Below, in pieces: positions 52,697 to 60,909 of a stretch of DNA of 64,000 nucleotides. This DNA is from Sphingomonadaceae bacterium (lineage in GTDB: Bacteria; Pseudomonadota; Alphaproteobacteria; Sphingomonadales; Sphingomonadaceae), in assembly GCA_009926135.1 (NCBI GenBank), contig RFPL01000001.1:372001-436000 (forward strand), in the 5' to 3' direction. Made by a program: the position numbers and the translations under genes. The notes under the pieces are model-generated. The model was not told where the DNA came from, did not search any database, and worked only from the letters and a program-made list of their open reading frames with translations. Positions within the stretch are counted from its first letter, which is position 1, and every line of letters begins with the position of its first letter.

Positions 52697-53986
52697 ATGA
52701 CCGACCACAGCCCAGCCGCGGCCAGCAGCTTCATTCCCGATATACGGGTGCCGGTGAAGTGGACCCTGGGCGGTCTGGCTGCTGGGCTTGCGCTGGGCAT
52801 CGTGCTGGAAGAAACCGCGCTCGCCGGCAATGTGCTGCCAGTTGCAGACGTGGTCGGCACGCTGTGGCTGCGCGGCCTGCAGATGACGATTGTGCCGCTG
52901 GTTGCCGCCCTGCTGGTGATCGGCATCGTCCAGACGGTTGCGGCGGCCAAGGCGGGACGCGTGGCGGTTACTTCACTGGCGCTGTTTGCGACGATCCTGA
53001 CCACCGGCACGGTCTTTACCGCCTTTGCCATGCCGGCGCTGCTCGATGCCTTCCCGATCCCGGCGGCGGCAGCAGAGGCACTGCGCCAGGGGCTGACCAC
53101 CGCCCAGGCGACCGAGGTGCCGACCATCGCCGACTTCCTCAAGTCGCTGGTCCCGGCCAACATCTTTGCCGCCGCCGCCGAAACGGCGATGATCGCAATC
53201 ATCATCTTCTTCAGCCTGCTGGCTGTGGCGATTTGCCGCCTGCCCGACCAGCACCGCAAGCTGATGGTGACCTTCTTTGAAGCCGTGACCGGGACCATGC
53301 TGGTGATCATCGGCTGGGTGCTGTGGCTGGCCCCGTTGGGGGTTTTCGCACTCTCACTGACCGTTGCCGGACAGAGCGGCGCGGCGGCACTGGGGGCGCT
53401 GGCGCACTATATCCTGACCGTTGCCTCGATGGGCGGGGTGGTGCTGCTGCTGGCCTATGTCGTGGCCGTGTTCGGCGCGAGGCAGTCGCTGCTGCGCTTT
53501 GCCCGCGCGGCCCTGCCGGTCCAGGCGATGGCGATATCGACCCAGTCCTCGCTTGCCAGTCTGCCGGCCATGCTGGCGGCTTGCCGCACGCTGGACCTGC
53601 GCGAGACGACCGGTGAATTCGTCTTGCCGCTGGCCGTCGCCCTGTTCCGCGCGACCGGACCAGCGATGAATCTGGCCGTGGCGATCTATGTCGCCCGGCT
53701 GGCCGGTGTGGAGCTGACCCCGCTGATGCTGGCGACCGGGGTGCTGGTGGCACTGGCGACGACCATCGGTTCGGTCTCGCTTCCCGGGGCGATCAGCTTC
53801 GTCACCGCGATCGGGCCGATTGCGATTGCCATGGGCGTTCCGGTCGGCCCGCTGGCGCTGCTGGTCGCGGTCGAGGTGCTGCCTGACATCATGCGGACGG
53901 TTGGCAATGTAACGATGGACGTCGCCGTCGCTGCTACGGTCGATGAGCGGACCGACGAGCCGGCCGATCACAGCCCCTTGGCGTAG
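52697..53986 (+). CDS. Dicarboxylate/amino acid:cation symporter (DAACS)
   Basis: 429 aa from ATG 52697, with GGGGAA upstream. GltP/DctA-like fold: WLRGLQMTIVPLVAALLVIG in the first half. The serine-rich re-entrant loop is AISTQSSLASLPAMLAACR, and FRATGPAMNLAVAIYVARLA forms the cation/substrate site. Replaces the usual NMDGT with GPAMN, so substrate specificity may differ from glutamate or C4-acids. Divergent from glmM. Confidence 0.88.
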   Translation: MTDHSPAAASSFIPDIRVPVKWTLGGLAAGLALGIVLEETALAGNVLPVADVVGTLWLRGLQMTIVPLVAALLVIGIVQTVAAAKAGRVAVTSLALFATILTTGTVFTAFAMPALLDAFPIPAAAAEALRQGLTTAQATEVPTIADFLKSLVPANIFAAAAETAMIAIIIFFSLLAVAICRLPDQHRKLMVTFFEAVTGTMLVIIGWVLWLAPLGVFALSLTVAGQSGAAALGALAHYILTVASMGGVVLLLAYVVAVFGARQSLLRFARAALPVQAMAISTQSSLASLPAMLAACRTLDLRETTGEFVLPLAVALFRATGPAMNLAVAIYVARLAGVELTPLMLATGVLVALATTIGSVSLPGAISFVTAIGPIAIAMGVPVGPLALLVAVEVLPDIMRTVGNVTMDVAVAATVDERTDEPADHSPLA

Positions 53987-55134
53987 ACCACGTATTCCTT
54001 GTTGACCTTGGCCTCAATCGCATCGGCGATGGCGTTCATGCCCTGGTTGTCGTCCAGCACCCAACCGATCTCGCCGCGCTTGCCGTCATAGCGGGTCGCG
54101 GCGGCGTGGCGGATCGTTTCGATCATCATGAAGGCCAGTTGGCTCGCCATGCGGGTCGACTGCAGGCGCTTGACCACGCCCATCAGCGGCACGCGCATAT
54201 CGGCCGGCTTGGTCCGCAGCAGCCACCAGCCAAGCTTGATCCAGCCAAGCAGTGACGGCTTGCCGTTGCGACCGACAGCTTTGATCTGGACCCGGTTGAG
54301 ATCGGGCAGGGTGATCATGAAGGCGACCGGTTCGCCATCGTATTCGGCGATCCGCACCAGGTCGGGCTTGACCAGTGGCTTCATCTTCTTGGCGGTGTAG
54401 CTGATTTCCTGCGGGGTAAAGGGCACGAAGCCCCAGTTATCCGACCAGGCATCGTTGAGGATTGAACAGATGATCTCCACCTCGCGGTCGAAGTGCTTGA
54501 GGTCGACATCGCGGATGCGGATCCGGGCGTTCTTCTCGCCCGACTGGACGATCCGCTGGATCAGCGGCGGGAACGGCTTGGCGATTTCGAGGTCATAGGT
54601 CGCCAGCGTCTTGGCGGCGGCATAGCCGGCACCTTCGATCCAGCCCTGATGGTGGGGCGGATTGTGGCCCATCATGATCATCGGCGGATGGTCATGGCCC
54701 TTGACCAGCAGGCCCGGTTCTTCCCAGACCGACAGGGTCATCGGCGCGAGCACGCGGGTCATGCCCTGGCTGCGCAGCCATTGTTCGGCGCGGGCAATCA
54801 GCGCGGTCGCCACCGCGGCGTCCTCGGCCTGCAGCGCACCCCAGAAGCCGGTTCCGGGGCCCATGCCCTGATCGGCGGGCTGGGTCAGCGCCAGTTCGTC
54901 GATATGGGCGGCGATCCGGCCAACGACCTTGCCGCCGCGCTGGGCGAGGAACAGCTGGCAGCGAGCATGCTCGAAATAGGGATTGCCGCCGGGGGTATAG
55001 CGCTCGATCTCTTCGGAGCGGAGCTGCGGTACGAAATTGGGATCGTCGGCATTCAGGCGGTACTGCACATCGACAAAGGCTGCGCGCCCGGCCTTATCGC
55101 TGACTTCTGTGATCACAATTTCCGACTGGGCCAC
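53968..55134 (-). CDS. GNAT-fold acyltransferase-like protein (YghO type; possible ceramide synthase relative)
   Basis: 388 aa, soluble. Two GNAT-like halves: QLFLAQRGGKVVGRIAAHID and, later, GFVPFTPQEISYTAKKMKPL plus RIAEYDGEPVAFMITLPDLN. The central MTLSVWEEPGLLVKGHDHPP and MMGHNPPHHQGWIEGAGY are a conserved block of the YghO-type proteins often mislabelled as dATP pyrophosphohydrolase. The bacterial ceramide synthase bCerS of Caulobacter belongs, to my recollection, to this group, and sphingomonads make sphingolipids. Divergent from a membrane desaturase. Ceramide synthesis is therefore plausible but unproven; 18 bp tail overlap with the symporter gene. Confidence 0.6.
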   Translation of the reverse strand: MAQSEIVITEVSDKAGRAAFVDVQYRLNADDPNFVPQLRSEEIERYTPGGNPYFEHARCQLFLAQRGGKVVGRIAAHIDELALTQPADQGMGPGTGFWGALQAEDAAVATALIARAEQWLRSQGMTRVLAPMTLSVWEEPGLLVKGHDHPPMIMMGHNPPHHQGWIEGAGYAAAKTLATYDLEIAKPFPPLIQRIVQSGEKNARIRIRDVDLKHFDREVEIICSILNDAWSDNWGFVPFTPQEISYTAKKMKPLVKPDLVRIAEYDGEPVAFMITLPDLNRVQIKAVGRNGKPSLLGWIKLGWWLLRTKPADMRVPLMGVVKRLQSTRMASQLAFMMIETIRHAAATRYDGKRGEIGWVLDDNQGMNAIADAIEAKVNKEYVVYAKGL

Positions 55135-55234
55135 GATCTTGCCTTTGTTTTATCGCATGTGCCCCCACCTATGCCCGGCGAGGCGCGGTTAGCCAAGCAT
55201 CGCGGGCCTCGGACAAGTGAATTACGGAACAAGC

Positions 55235-56308
55235 ATGACTGCGCACGAAGCCATTGCCGACACCACCAAAGGCTCCGCCCGGGGCGTGGGCATTCCTGAC
55301 GACATGGCGATGTTGCGCGCCGCGGTGGAGCAGACGCGCGATATTTCGGCAGCGAAGGGCAGCATCTACTGGCCGGACCTGCTGATTTCAGCCGCTATTG
55401 GCTATGCCGGCCTGGCAAGTGCGATCTTGCTGGTCGTTACCTGGCAGGCCGTGCTGGCAGGGGTGATCTCCGCGCTCGCGTTCTATAGGGCGTTGCTGTT
55501 CATCCATGAACTGACCCATATTCACCGCGATGCCCTGCCCGGCTTCCGCCTCGGGTGGAATGCACTGGTCGGCGTACCGATGATGATGCCCTCGCTGATG
55601 TACGAGAACGTCCACACCCTGCACCATGCCCGCACCCGCTATGGCACCGTGGAGGATCCCGAATACCTGCCGCTGGCGCTGATGAAGCCATGGTCGCTGC
55701 CGATGTTCATCCTGGCTTCGCTGCTGCTGCCGATCGGGCTGCTGATCCGTTCGGCGCTGCTGGTGCCGCTGGGGGTAATCGTGCCGCCGCTGCGCCGGCT
55801 GGTGTGGGAACGCGCCTCGGCCCTGTCGATCAATCCGGCCTTCCGCCGTCGCCCGGCCGAGGGCGAATTTGCCCGTCAGGTGTTCTGGCAGGAACTGGGC
55901 GCTTCGGTCTGGGCGCTGTTCCTGGTCTGGTATGCGGTCACACAGGACTGGCGGCCGCTGGCCATCGGCCTGGCGGTGATTTCAGTCACGGCTGTGCTCA
56001 ACCAGGTCCGCACCCTGGTGGCGCATCTCTGGCAGAATGAGGGCGAGCCGATGACGGTGACCGCTCAGTATCTCGATTCGGTCAATGTCCCTCCGCCGGG
56101 CCTGTTGGCCGAGCTGTGGGCCCCCGTTGGCCTGCGCTATCACGCGCTGCATCACCTGCTGCCCAGCCTGCCGTACCATTCGCTGCCCGAGGCGCACCGG
56201 CGGCTAGCCGCGCAATTGGGCGGAGGGTCGACCTATGCAAAGGCGAACTACCCCGGGTTGCTTCCGTTGGTCGGATACCTGGCGAAGAACACGATGACGC
56301 CGCGCTAA
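55235..56308 (+). CDS. Membrane fatty-acid desaturase family protein
   Basis: 357 aa from ATG 55235 (GTG 55217 possible). Three histidine boxes for the di-iron centre: HELTHIHR, HTLHHARTR and RYHALHHLLPSLPYHS. Four or more membrane spans lie between. Introduces a double bond or hydroxyl into an acyl chain; the position cannot be read. Divergent from the GNAT-fold gene by 100 bp and convergent with lptG, so it sits in an envelope-lipid neighbourhood. Confidence 0.88.
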   Translation: MTAHEAIADTTKGSARGVGIPDDMAMLRAAVEQTRDISAAKGSIYWPDLLISAAIGYAGLASAILLVVTWQAVLAGVISALAFYRALLFIHELTHIHRDALPGFRLGWNALVGVPMMMPSLMYENVHTLHHARTRYGTVEDPEYLPLALMKPWSLPMFILASLLLPIGLLIRSALLVPLGVIVPPLRRLVWERASALSINPAFRRRPAEGEFARQVFWQELGASVWALFLVWYAVTQDWRPLAIGLAVISVTAVLNQVRTLVAHLWQNEGEPMTVTAQYLDSVNVPPPGLLAELWAPVGLRYHALHHLLPSLPYHSLPEAHRRLAAQLGGGSTYAKANYPGLLPLVGYLAKNTMTPR

Positions 56309-56311
56309 GCG

Positions 56312-57409
56312 CTATTCTTCCGTCCGCACCAGCACCGTCTCGCCCACCAGCGCGAACAGCAGGAACGGTGCCCAAGCGGCAATCAGCGGCGGGTAGCCGC
56401 CGAAATTGCCCATCGCCAGCGCGGCATTGTCGATCACGAAATAGGCAAAACCCAGCGCCATGCCGATGATCGCGCGGATCAGCAGCTGGCCAGAGCGCGC
56501 CAGGCCAAAGGCCGCAACGGCGCCTAGCAGCGGCATCAGCAGCGCGGCGAGCGGCCCGGAGAACTTGTGCCACCACTTGCCTTCCAGTTCACTGGTGCGG
56601 CGGCCCTGCGCCTTAAGCGCCTCGATCGAGCGATAGAGTTCAACGAAGTTTTGGCCGTCGGGATCGACCTTGCTGATCGCAACCTGTTCGGGCGTGATAC
56701 CCTGGGCCAGAACCGTGGGCGGCAATTCGACCCGGCGGGTGCCAGCCACATCGAACCTGACCGGCTTGTCCAGCCGCCAGCCTGGGTTAGCATAGGTCGC
56801 CTGGGGGGCGCGGATCTGCTCCAGCACCATGCCGCTGGCATCGCGGCGATACCAGGTGACATTGTCCATCCGCGTCAGCTTGCCCGTGCCGCTGACCGCG
56901 CCGGCGGCCAGGATGTGCGGGCCATCGGGCAAGTAGACGTTGCTGCGCACCTTGGAATCAGCCGGGATCTGGCGGAATTCCACTGCCGTCCAGGCCTTGA
57001 GCGTTGCGGTTGAGCGGGTCACCACCGTCTCGTTGAAGGCGAAACTGATCACCGATATCGCTGCCGCCGTCAGCAGCAGCGGGGCCAGCACCTGATGCGC
57101 GGAGAGACCGGCCGCCTTCATCGCCACGACTTCGCTGTTCTGGTTCAGCGTGGCGAGGGTGATGATCGTGGCCAGCAGCACCGAATAGGGCAGGAACCGC
57201 GCGATCAGCTGCGGTATGCGCAGCGAGACATACTGCCATAGCTGCGCCTCGCCATTGCCCGGCACGCCCAGGATCTTGCCGCTTTCAGACAGCAGGTCGA
57301 GCGTCTGGAGCACCAGCACCAGCATCACCAGCACCGCCAGAATGCGAACGATGAACAGCTTGGCGAGGTAGCGCGTCAGCGAGGGCGAGGGGAAGAATTC
57401 AAGCTGCAT
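56312..57409 (-). CDS. lptG: LPS export permease LptG
   Basis: 365 aa. Membrane subunit of the LptB2FG extractor. Six spans in two blocks (residues 15-120 and 270-360) flank a periplasmic beta-jellyroll (RSNVYLPDGPHILAAGAVSG). Start LEFFPSPSLTRYLAKLFIVR. NQNSEVVAMKAAGLSAHQVL contains the coupling helix that contacts LptB. Its start shares one base with the lptF stop. No lptB, lptA or lptC in the window. Confidence 0.93.
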   Translation of the reverse strand: MQLEFFPSPSLTRYLAKLFIVRILAVLVMLVLVLQTLDLLSESGKILGVPGNGEAQLWQYVSLRIPQLIARFLPYSVLLATIITLATLNQNSEVVAMKAAGLSAHQVLAPLLLTAAAISVISFAFNETVVTRSTATLKAWTAVEFRQIPADSKVRSNVYLPDGPHILAAGAVSGTGKLTRMDNVTWYRRDASGMVLEQIRAPQATYANPGWRLDKPVRFDVAGTRRVELPPTVLAQGITPEQVAISKVDPDGQNFVELYRSIEALKAQGRRTSELEGKWWHKFSGPLAALLMPLLGAVAAFGLARSGQLLIRAIIGMALGFAYFVIDNAALAMGNFGGYPPLIAAWAPFLLFALVGETVLVRTEE

Positions 57410-58620
57410 CAGGTCTTCGCGATCCGGTTGCGGTTAAGCCGCGCCGCCAGCTTGCGGCCCCATTTGCTCAGGTTATCGGCAAACCGTTCCAGCGCGCCAA
57501 TTGGTTGTCCGCCGGGGACATAGGCAATCCGCCAGTACATCCACAGGATCAGCCCGGCAAAGATCACGAACGGACCCCACAGCGCCACCAACGGCGAAAC
57601 CCGCCCCAATGCGCCGACCGCCATGCCGTATTCGTTGACCTTGTGATAGGCGACCACCATCACGATCGAAAGGAACAGCCCCAGCGCCGAGGTCGAGCGC
57701 TTGGGCGGGATCGCCAGGGCCACGGCCAGTAGCGGCAAGAGCAGCATCATCGCCACTTCGACCAGGCGGAAGTTCAGGCTGGCGCTGCTTTCATTCTTGA
57801 GCTTCTCGCTTGCCCGGTCGCTCCACGTGATCCGCAGCAGTTCGGGCAGGAAATACTCACGCTCCTTACCGCCGCGCTGGCGGAATGCCTCGACCGCCGG
57901 CAAGTCGATTGGCAGGTCGTGGCGTGAAAAGCTCAGCACGCGGGGGGCCTGGCCCGGCGCATCCTGCACGATCTGGCCGTCGGTCAGGCGCAGGATGATC
58001 GTGTCGGGATTATCCTTCAACGCGAGGAACCGCCCTTCGCGGGCCGAGATCGACAGGACCTGGCCCTTGGGCGAAGCAACGCGGGCGAATATGCCGATCA
58101 GTTGGCGCCCTTCCTCGCGGCTCTGTTCGATCCGCAGCGCCATTTTGTCCTGCAGGGTGGTAAATTCCCCCACCTTGATCGAGGCGCCCAGCGCGCCGGA
58201 GCGCAGTTCGAACTGGAGCTGCTCGTAATAGTACCGCGACAACGGCTGGAGGTAGCTGACAATCACCAGATTGAGCGCCGCCAGGACCAGCGTGATCATG
58301 TAAGGCACCCGCAGCAGGCGGGTATAGCTGAGGCCGACCGCGCGCATCGTATCAAGCTCGCTGGTGGTGGCCAGCTTGCGGAAGGCGAGCAGGATGCCCA
58401 ACAGCAGCCCCAGCGGGATCGCCAGACTGGCATACTCGGGCAGCAGGTTGGCCAGCATCCGGAATACCACGGAAACCGGCCCGCCCTCGGTCGCCACGAA
58501 GTCAAACAGCTTGAGCATCTTGTCGAGCACGAGCAGTGATGCGGCAATCACGAAGACGCCCAGCATCGGCATCAGCACGAGCCGGAAGATATAGCGGTCA
58601 ATGGCGGGAATGGACTTCAC
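57409..58620 (-). CDS. lptF: LPS export permease LptF
   Basis: 403 aa from GTG 58620 (VKSIPAIDRYIFRLVLMPML); the track's earlier methionines lie in the divergent promoter. Six membrane spans around a periplasmic domain (residues 130-270). The coupling region is RKLATTSELDTMRAVGLSYT. With LptG forms the permease that lifts LPS, or in sphingomonads perhaps another glycolipid, out of the inner membrane. Long C-terminal tail (GALERFADNLSKWGRKLAAR) is basic and cytoplasmic. Confidence 0.92.
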   Translation of the reverse strand: MKSIPAIDRYIFRLVLMPMLGVFVIAASLLVLDKMLKLFDFVATEGGPVSVVFRMLANLLPEYASLAIPLGLLLGILLAFRKLATTSELDTMRAVGLSYTRLLRVPYMITLVLAALNLVIVSYLQPLSRYYYEQLQFELRSGALGASIKVGEFTTLQDKMALRIEQSREEGRQLIGIFARVASPKGQVLSISAREGRFLALKDNPDTIILRLTDGQIVQDAPGQAPRVLSFSRHDLPIDLPAVEAFRQRGGKEREYFLPELLRITWSDRASEKLKNESSASLNFRLVEVAMMLLLPLLAVALAIPPKRSTSALGLFLSIVMVVAYHKVNEYGMAVGALGRVSPLVALWGPFVIFAGLILWMYWRIAYVPGGQPIGALERFADNLSKWGRKLAARLNRNRIAKT

Positions 58621-58779
58621 GTAGCGGCCAGCTGCTATTCCTGTGGGGCGTCCTGGGATTGATCGGGGCCGCCGGGTGGGCTTGATCCATAGCCGGGGCA
58701 TGGCAAGCGCGGAAGCGGGAATTGCTTTGTCGGCCGAACCGGGACACTGTGACGTCTCGCCAAACAGGAAGGCCATGCC

Positions 58780-59484
58780 ATGTCGATGATCTCACACCAT
58801 CCCGAACGGCACGTGGTGGAACGGATCGGCTGGCTGCGCGCGGCTGTGCTGGGGGCAAATGACGGGATCGTCTCGACCGCCAGCCTGATCGTCGGCGTCG
58901 CGGCAAGCACGGCCGACAAGGCGCCGATCCTGATCGCCGGGATGGCGGGCCTGGTGGCGGGGGCGATGTCGATGGCGGCCGGCGAATATGTCTCCGTTTC
59001 TAGCCAGGCCGATACGGAGACCGCCGACCTTGACCGCGAACGGCGCGAACTGGCCGAGGAGCCAGAGCATGAGCACGAGGAACTGGCGGCGATTTATCGC
59101 GGCCGCGGGCTGAATGCAGACCTAGCCGATCAGGTCTCGACCGCGCTGATGGCGCACGATGCGCTAGGCGCCCATGCCCGCGACGAGCTGGGCCTGGCCG
59201 ACATTACCCGCGCCCGCCCGGTCCAGGCGGCGCTGACCTCTGCGGCCACCTTTGCGATCGGCGCTGCCCTGCCGCTGGCTGCGGCGACCGTGTTGCCGCT
59301 CTCGCAGCTGGTGATCGGCGTATCAGTCTCGGCCCTGCTGTTCCTGATGCTGCTCGGCGCAGTCGGTGCGCGGGCTGGCGGCGCACCAATCGGGCGCGGC
59401 GTGCTGCGCGTGGCGTTCTGGGGCGTTGCCGCAATGGCCGCGACCTGGGCGATCGGGCGGCTGTTCGGAACGGCGGTGGCTTAG
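58780..59484 (+). CDS. VIT1/CCC1-family Fe/Mn transporter
   Basis: 234 aa. Five membrane spans with the acidic cytoplasmic linker of the family: LGANDGIVSTASLIVGVAAS and GLVAGAMSMAAGEYVSVSSQ, then ETADLDRERRELAEEPEHEH and a final GVSVSALLFLMLLGAVGARA. Exports iron or manganese to detoxify the cytoplasm. Divergent from lptF. Confidence 0.93.
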   Translation: MSMISHHPERHVVERIGWLRAAVLGANDGIVSTASLIVGVAASTADKAPILIAGMAGLVAGAMSMAAGEYVSVSSQADTETADLDRERRELAEEPEHEHEELAAIYRGRGLNADLADQVSTALMAHDALGAHARDELGLADITRARPVQAALTSAATFAIGAALPLAAATVLPLSQLVIGVSVSALLFLMLLGAVGARAGGAPIGRGVLRVAFWGVAAMAATWAIGRLFGTAVA

Positions 59485-59488
59485 GCCC

Positions 59489-59860
59489 TCAAGCCTTTTC
59501 CAGCGTGCATTGCAGCGGGTGCTGGTTCTGTTTGGCGAAATCCATCACCTGGTTCACCTTAGTCTCGGCGATCTCGTAGGGGAAGATGCCGCAGACGCCG
59601 ACGCCCTTTTGGTGGACGTGGAGCATCACCCGAGTCGCCTGTTCCAGGTCCATGTTGAAGAACCGCTTGAGGACCATCACGACGAATTCCATCGGCGTGT
59701 AATCATCGTTCAGTAGCAGCACCTTGAACTGGCTGGGCTTCTTGGGCTTTGCGCGGGTCTTGGTGGCCACGCCGATCTGGTTCTGCCCGCCTGAATCGCC
59801 GTCGCCCTCATCCGCGGCGGCGCGGACGGCAAAGGGGGCAAGGGACGCGGACTGGACCAT
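59489..59860 (-). CDS. clpS: ATP-dependent Clp protease adaptor ClpS
   Basis: 123 aa. Delivers N-degron substrates to ClpAP. Core [20 protein letters not shown] contains the binding-pocket DD-T region, then [21 protein letters not shown]-terminal 45 residues are the flexible ClpA-engaging tail. In many relatives clpA follows; here a VIT gene lies on the other side instead. Confidence 0.95.
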   Translation of the reverse strand: MVQSASLAPFAVRAAADEGDGDSGGQNQIGVATKTRAKPKKPSQFKVLLLNDDYTPMEFVVMVLKRFFNMDLEQATRVMLHVHQKGVGVCGIFPYEIAETKVNQVMDFAKQNQHPLQCTLEKA

Positions 59861-59945
59861 CGAACAAATATCGCACTGTGGGTGGGGCAGGACAAGTCTC
59901 TGCGGGCGGAGCGCTTACCAAAAAGCGAACGGCAGCGCCAAAACA

Positions 59946-60001
59946 AAAACGGCTGGCCGCAAAGCAGACGAGCCGAACAGCATTGCGCTGTCCGGCTCGT
60001 C
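59946..60001 (-). terminator. Terminator-like hairpin downstream of the phasin gene
   Basis: On the minus strand GACGAGCCG-g-ACAGC-loop-GCTGT-t-CGGCTCGTC, then 15 nt later CGTTTTTGTTT. A 9 bp stem plus 5 more pairs after one mismatch. The spaced T-run makes a weaker but likely intrinsic terminator. A second inverted repeat lies between it and the gene. Confidence 0.65.
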
Positions 60002-60009
60002 GAATTCGG

Positions 60010-60048
60010 CTCACGGTCCGGTGGGGAGAGGGATCACCGGGCCGTGAG
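60010..60048. repeat. Second inverted repeat downstream of the phasin gene
   Basis: CTCACGGTCCGGTG, an 11 nt spacer, CACCGGGCCGTGAG. 14 bp arms with one wobble/mismatch, 13 bp after the phasin stop. Probably stabilises the 3' end of the highly expressed phasin mRNA or aids termination; there is no T-run of its own. Confidence 0.7.
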
Positions 60049-60060
60049 GAACGGCTGCGC

Positions 60061-60771
60061 TCAGGCGGCCTGCTTGACCTTCTCGACCGCGATGCTGACG
60101 CGGTTCTGGACCGGCGCGAAAGCTTCGTTGGCCAGCTTGACCAGGGCTTCCGAGCGCTTCGAACCCGTCGCCATGGCGGTGTCGAAGTTACGGCGCAGGA
60201 TTTCGCCCTGCAGCTTGAAGAAGTCAGCCGGCGACTTGACGGTGGCAAGTTCCTTGACGTCGGCGGTCATGGTTTCGAAACCGGTCTTGGCGTCTTCGAC
60301 ATAGACCTTGGTCAGGTCCTGCAGGCCAGCGGCCAGCACCTTGCCCGATTCGACCAGGGCTTCGACATTGCCCTTGGTGAATTCACCGGCATCGGCGAAC
60401 ACGGCAGTGCTCTTTTCCATGGCGGTCTTGGCGCGATCCTGGAGATCGGCAACGGCGTCCTTCACCTTGGCGGTGAAATCTTCGGCGGCTTGCTGGGTCT
60501 TGGCCATGATGGTGGTGTCCTTCGACTTGAGGGGAGCAGCCTTCGCGACCTTCTTGGCAGCTGGCTTGGCAATGGTCTTCGCCGCGACCTTCTTGGCCGG
60601 GGCGGGCTTGGCAATCTTCTTGGCAGCCGGCTTCTTCGGCGCGGCAACCTTCTTTGCGGGGGCGGCCGGAGCAGCCTTCGCTTCAGGGGCTGCAGCGGCA
60701 GCGGCATAAGCCTTCTCGGCCAGAACTTCGGCCTTAGCTTCGTCAATCTTGTTCACGGTGGCGTCGGCCAT
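60061..60771 (-). CDS. Phasin with Ala/Lys/Pro-rich (histone-like) N-terminal domain
   Basis: 236 aa. The C-terminal 145 residues are a phasin domain (QQAAEDFTAKVKDAVADLQD, KSPADFFKLQGEILRRNFDT) that coats PHA granules. Residues 25-85 are AKKVAAPKKPAAKKIAKPAP-type repeats, like histone H1 or the tail of Pseudomonas PhaF, a granule protein that also binds DNA. Here the tract is at the N-terminus. An internal start (MAKTQQAAEDF) could make a shorter phasin-only form. Promoter has two TGCAGTGCA-type sites. Confidence 0.85.
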   Translation of the reverse strand: MADATVNKIDEAKAEVLAEKAYAAAAAAPEAKAAPAAPAKKVAAPKKPAAKKIAKPAPAKKVAAKTIAKPAAKKVAKAAPLKSKDTTIMAKTQQAAEDFTAKVKDAVADLQDRAKTAMEKSTAVFADAGEFTKGNVEALVESGKVLAAGLQDLTKVYVEDAKTGFETMTADVKELATVKSPADFFKLQGEILRRNFDTAMATGSKRSEALVKLANEAFAPVQNRVSIAVEKVKQAA

Positions 60772-60817
60772 CGGTTTGATCCTTCGCAGCGTGCCGGAAA
60801 CCCGATTCCAGCCTCAT

Positions 60818-60877
60818 GTTGCAGTGCACAAAATAGATATTGCACTTGCGAAGTCAAGTGGGTTTTGTTGCAGTGCA
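60818..60877. promoter_or_regulatory. Duplicated GTTGCAGTGCA motif, candidate PhaR operator of the phasin gene
   Basis: GTTGCAGTGCA occurs at 60818-60828 and again at 60867-60877 (49 bp apart), with a related TTGCACTTGC between them. The region is AT-rich compared with its surroundings and sits upstream of the phasin start. PhaR repressors of other alphaproteobacteria bind TGC/GCA-rich inverted motifs before phasin genes, so this is a fitting operator pair. PhaR itself is not in the window. Confidence 0.55.
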
Positions 60878-60909
60878 GCAAAAAATCGAAAGGGTTGCAA
60901 AACTGGAGG

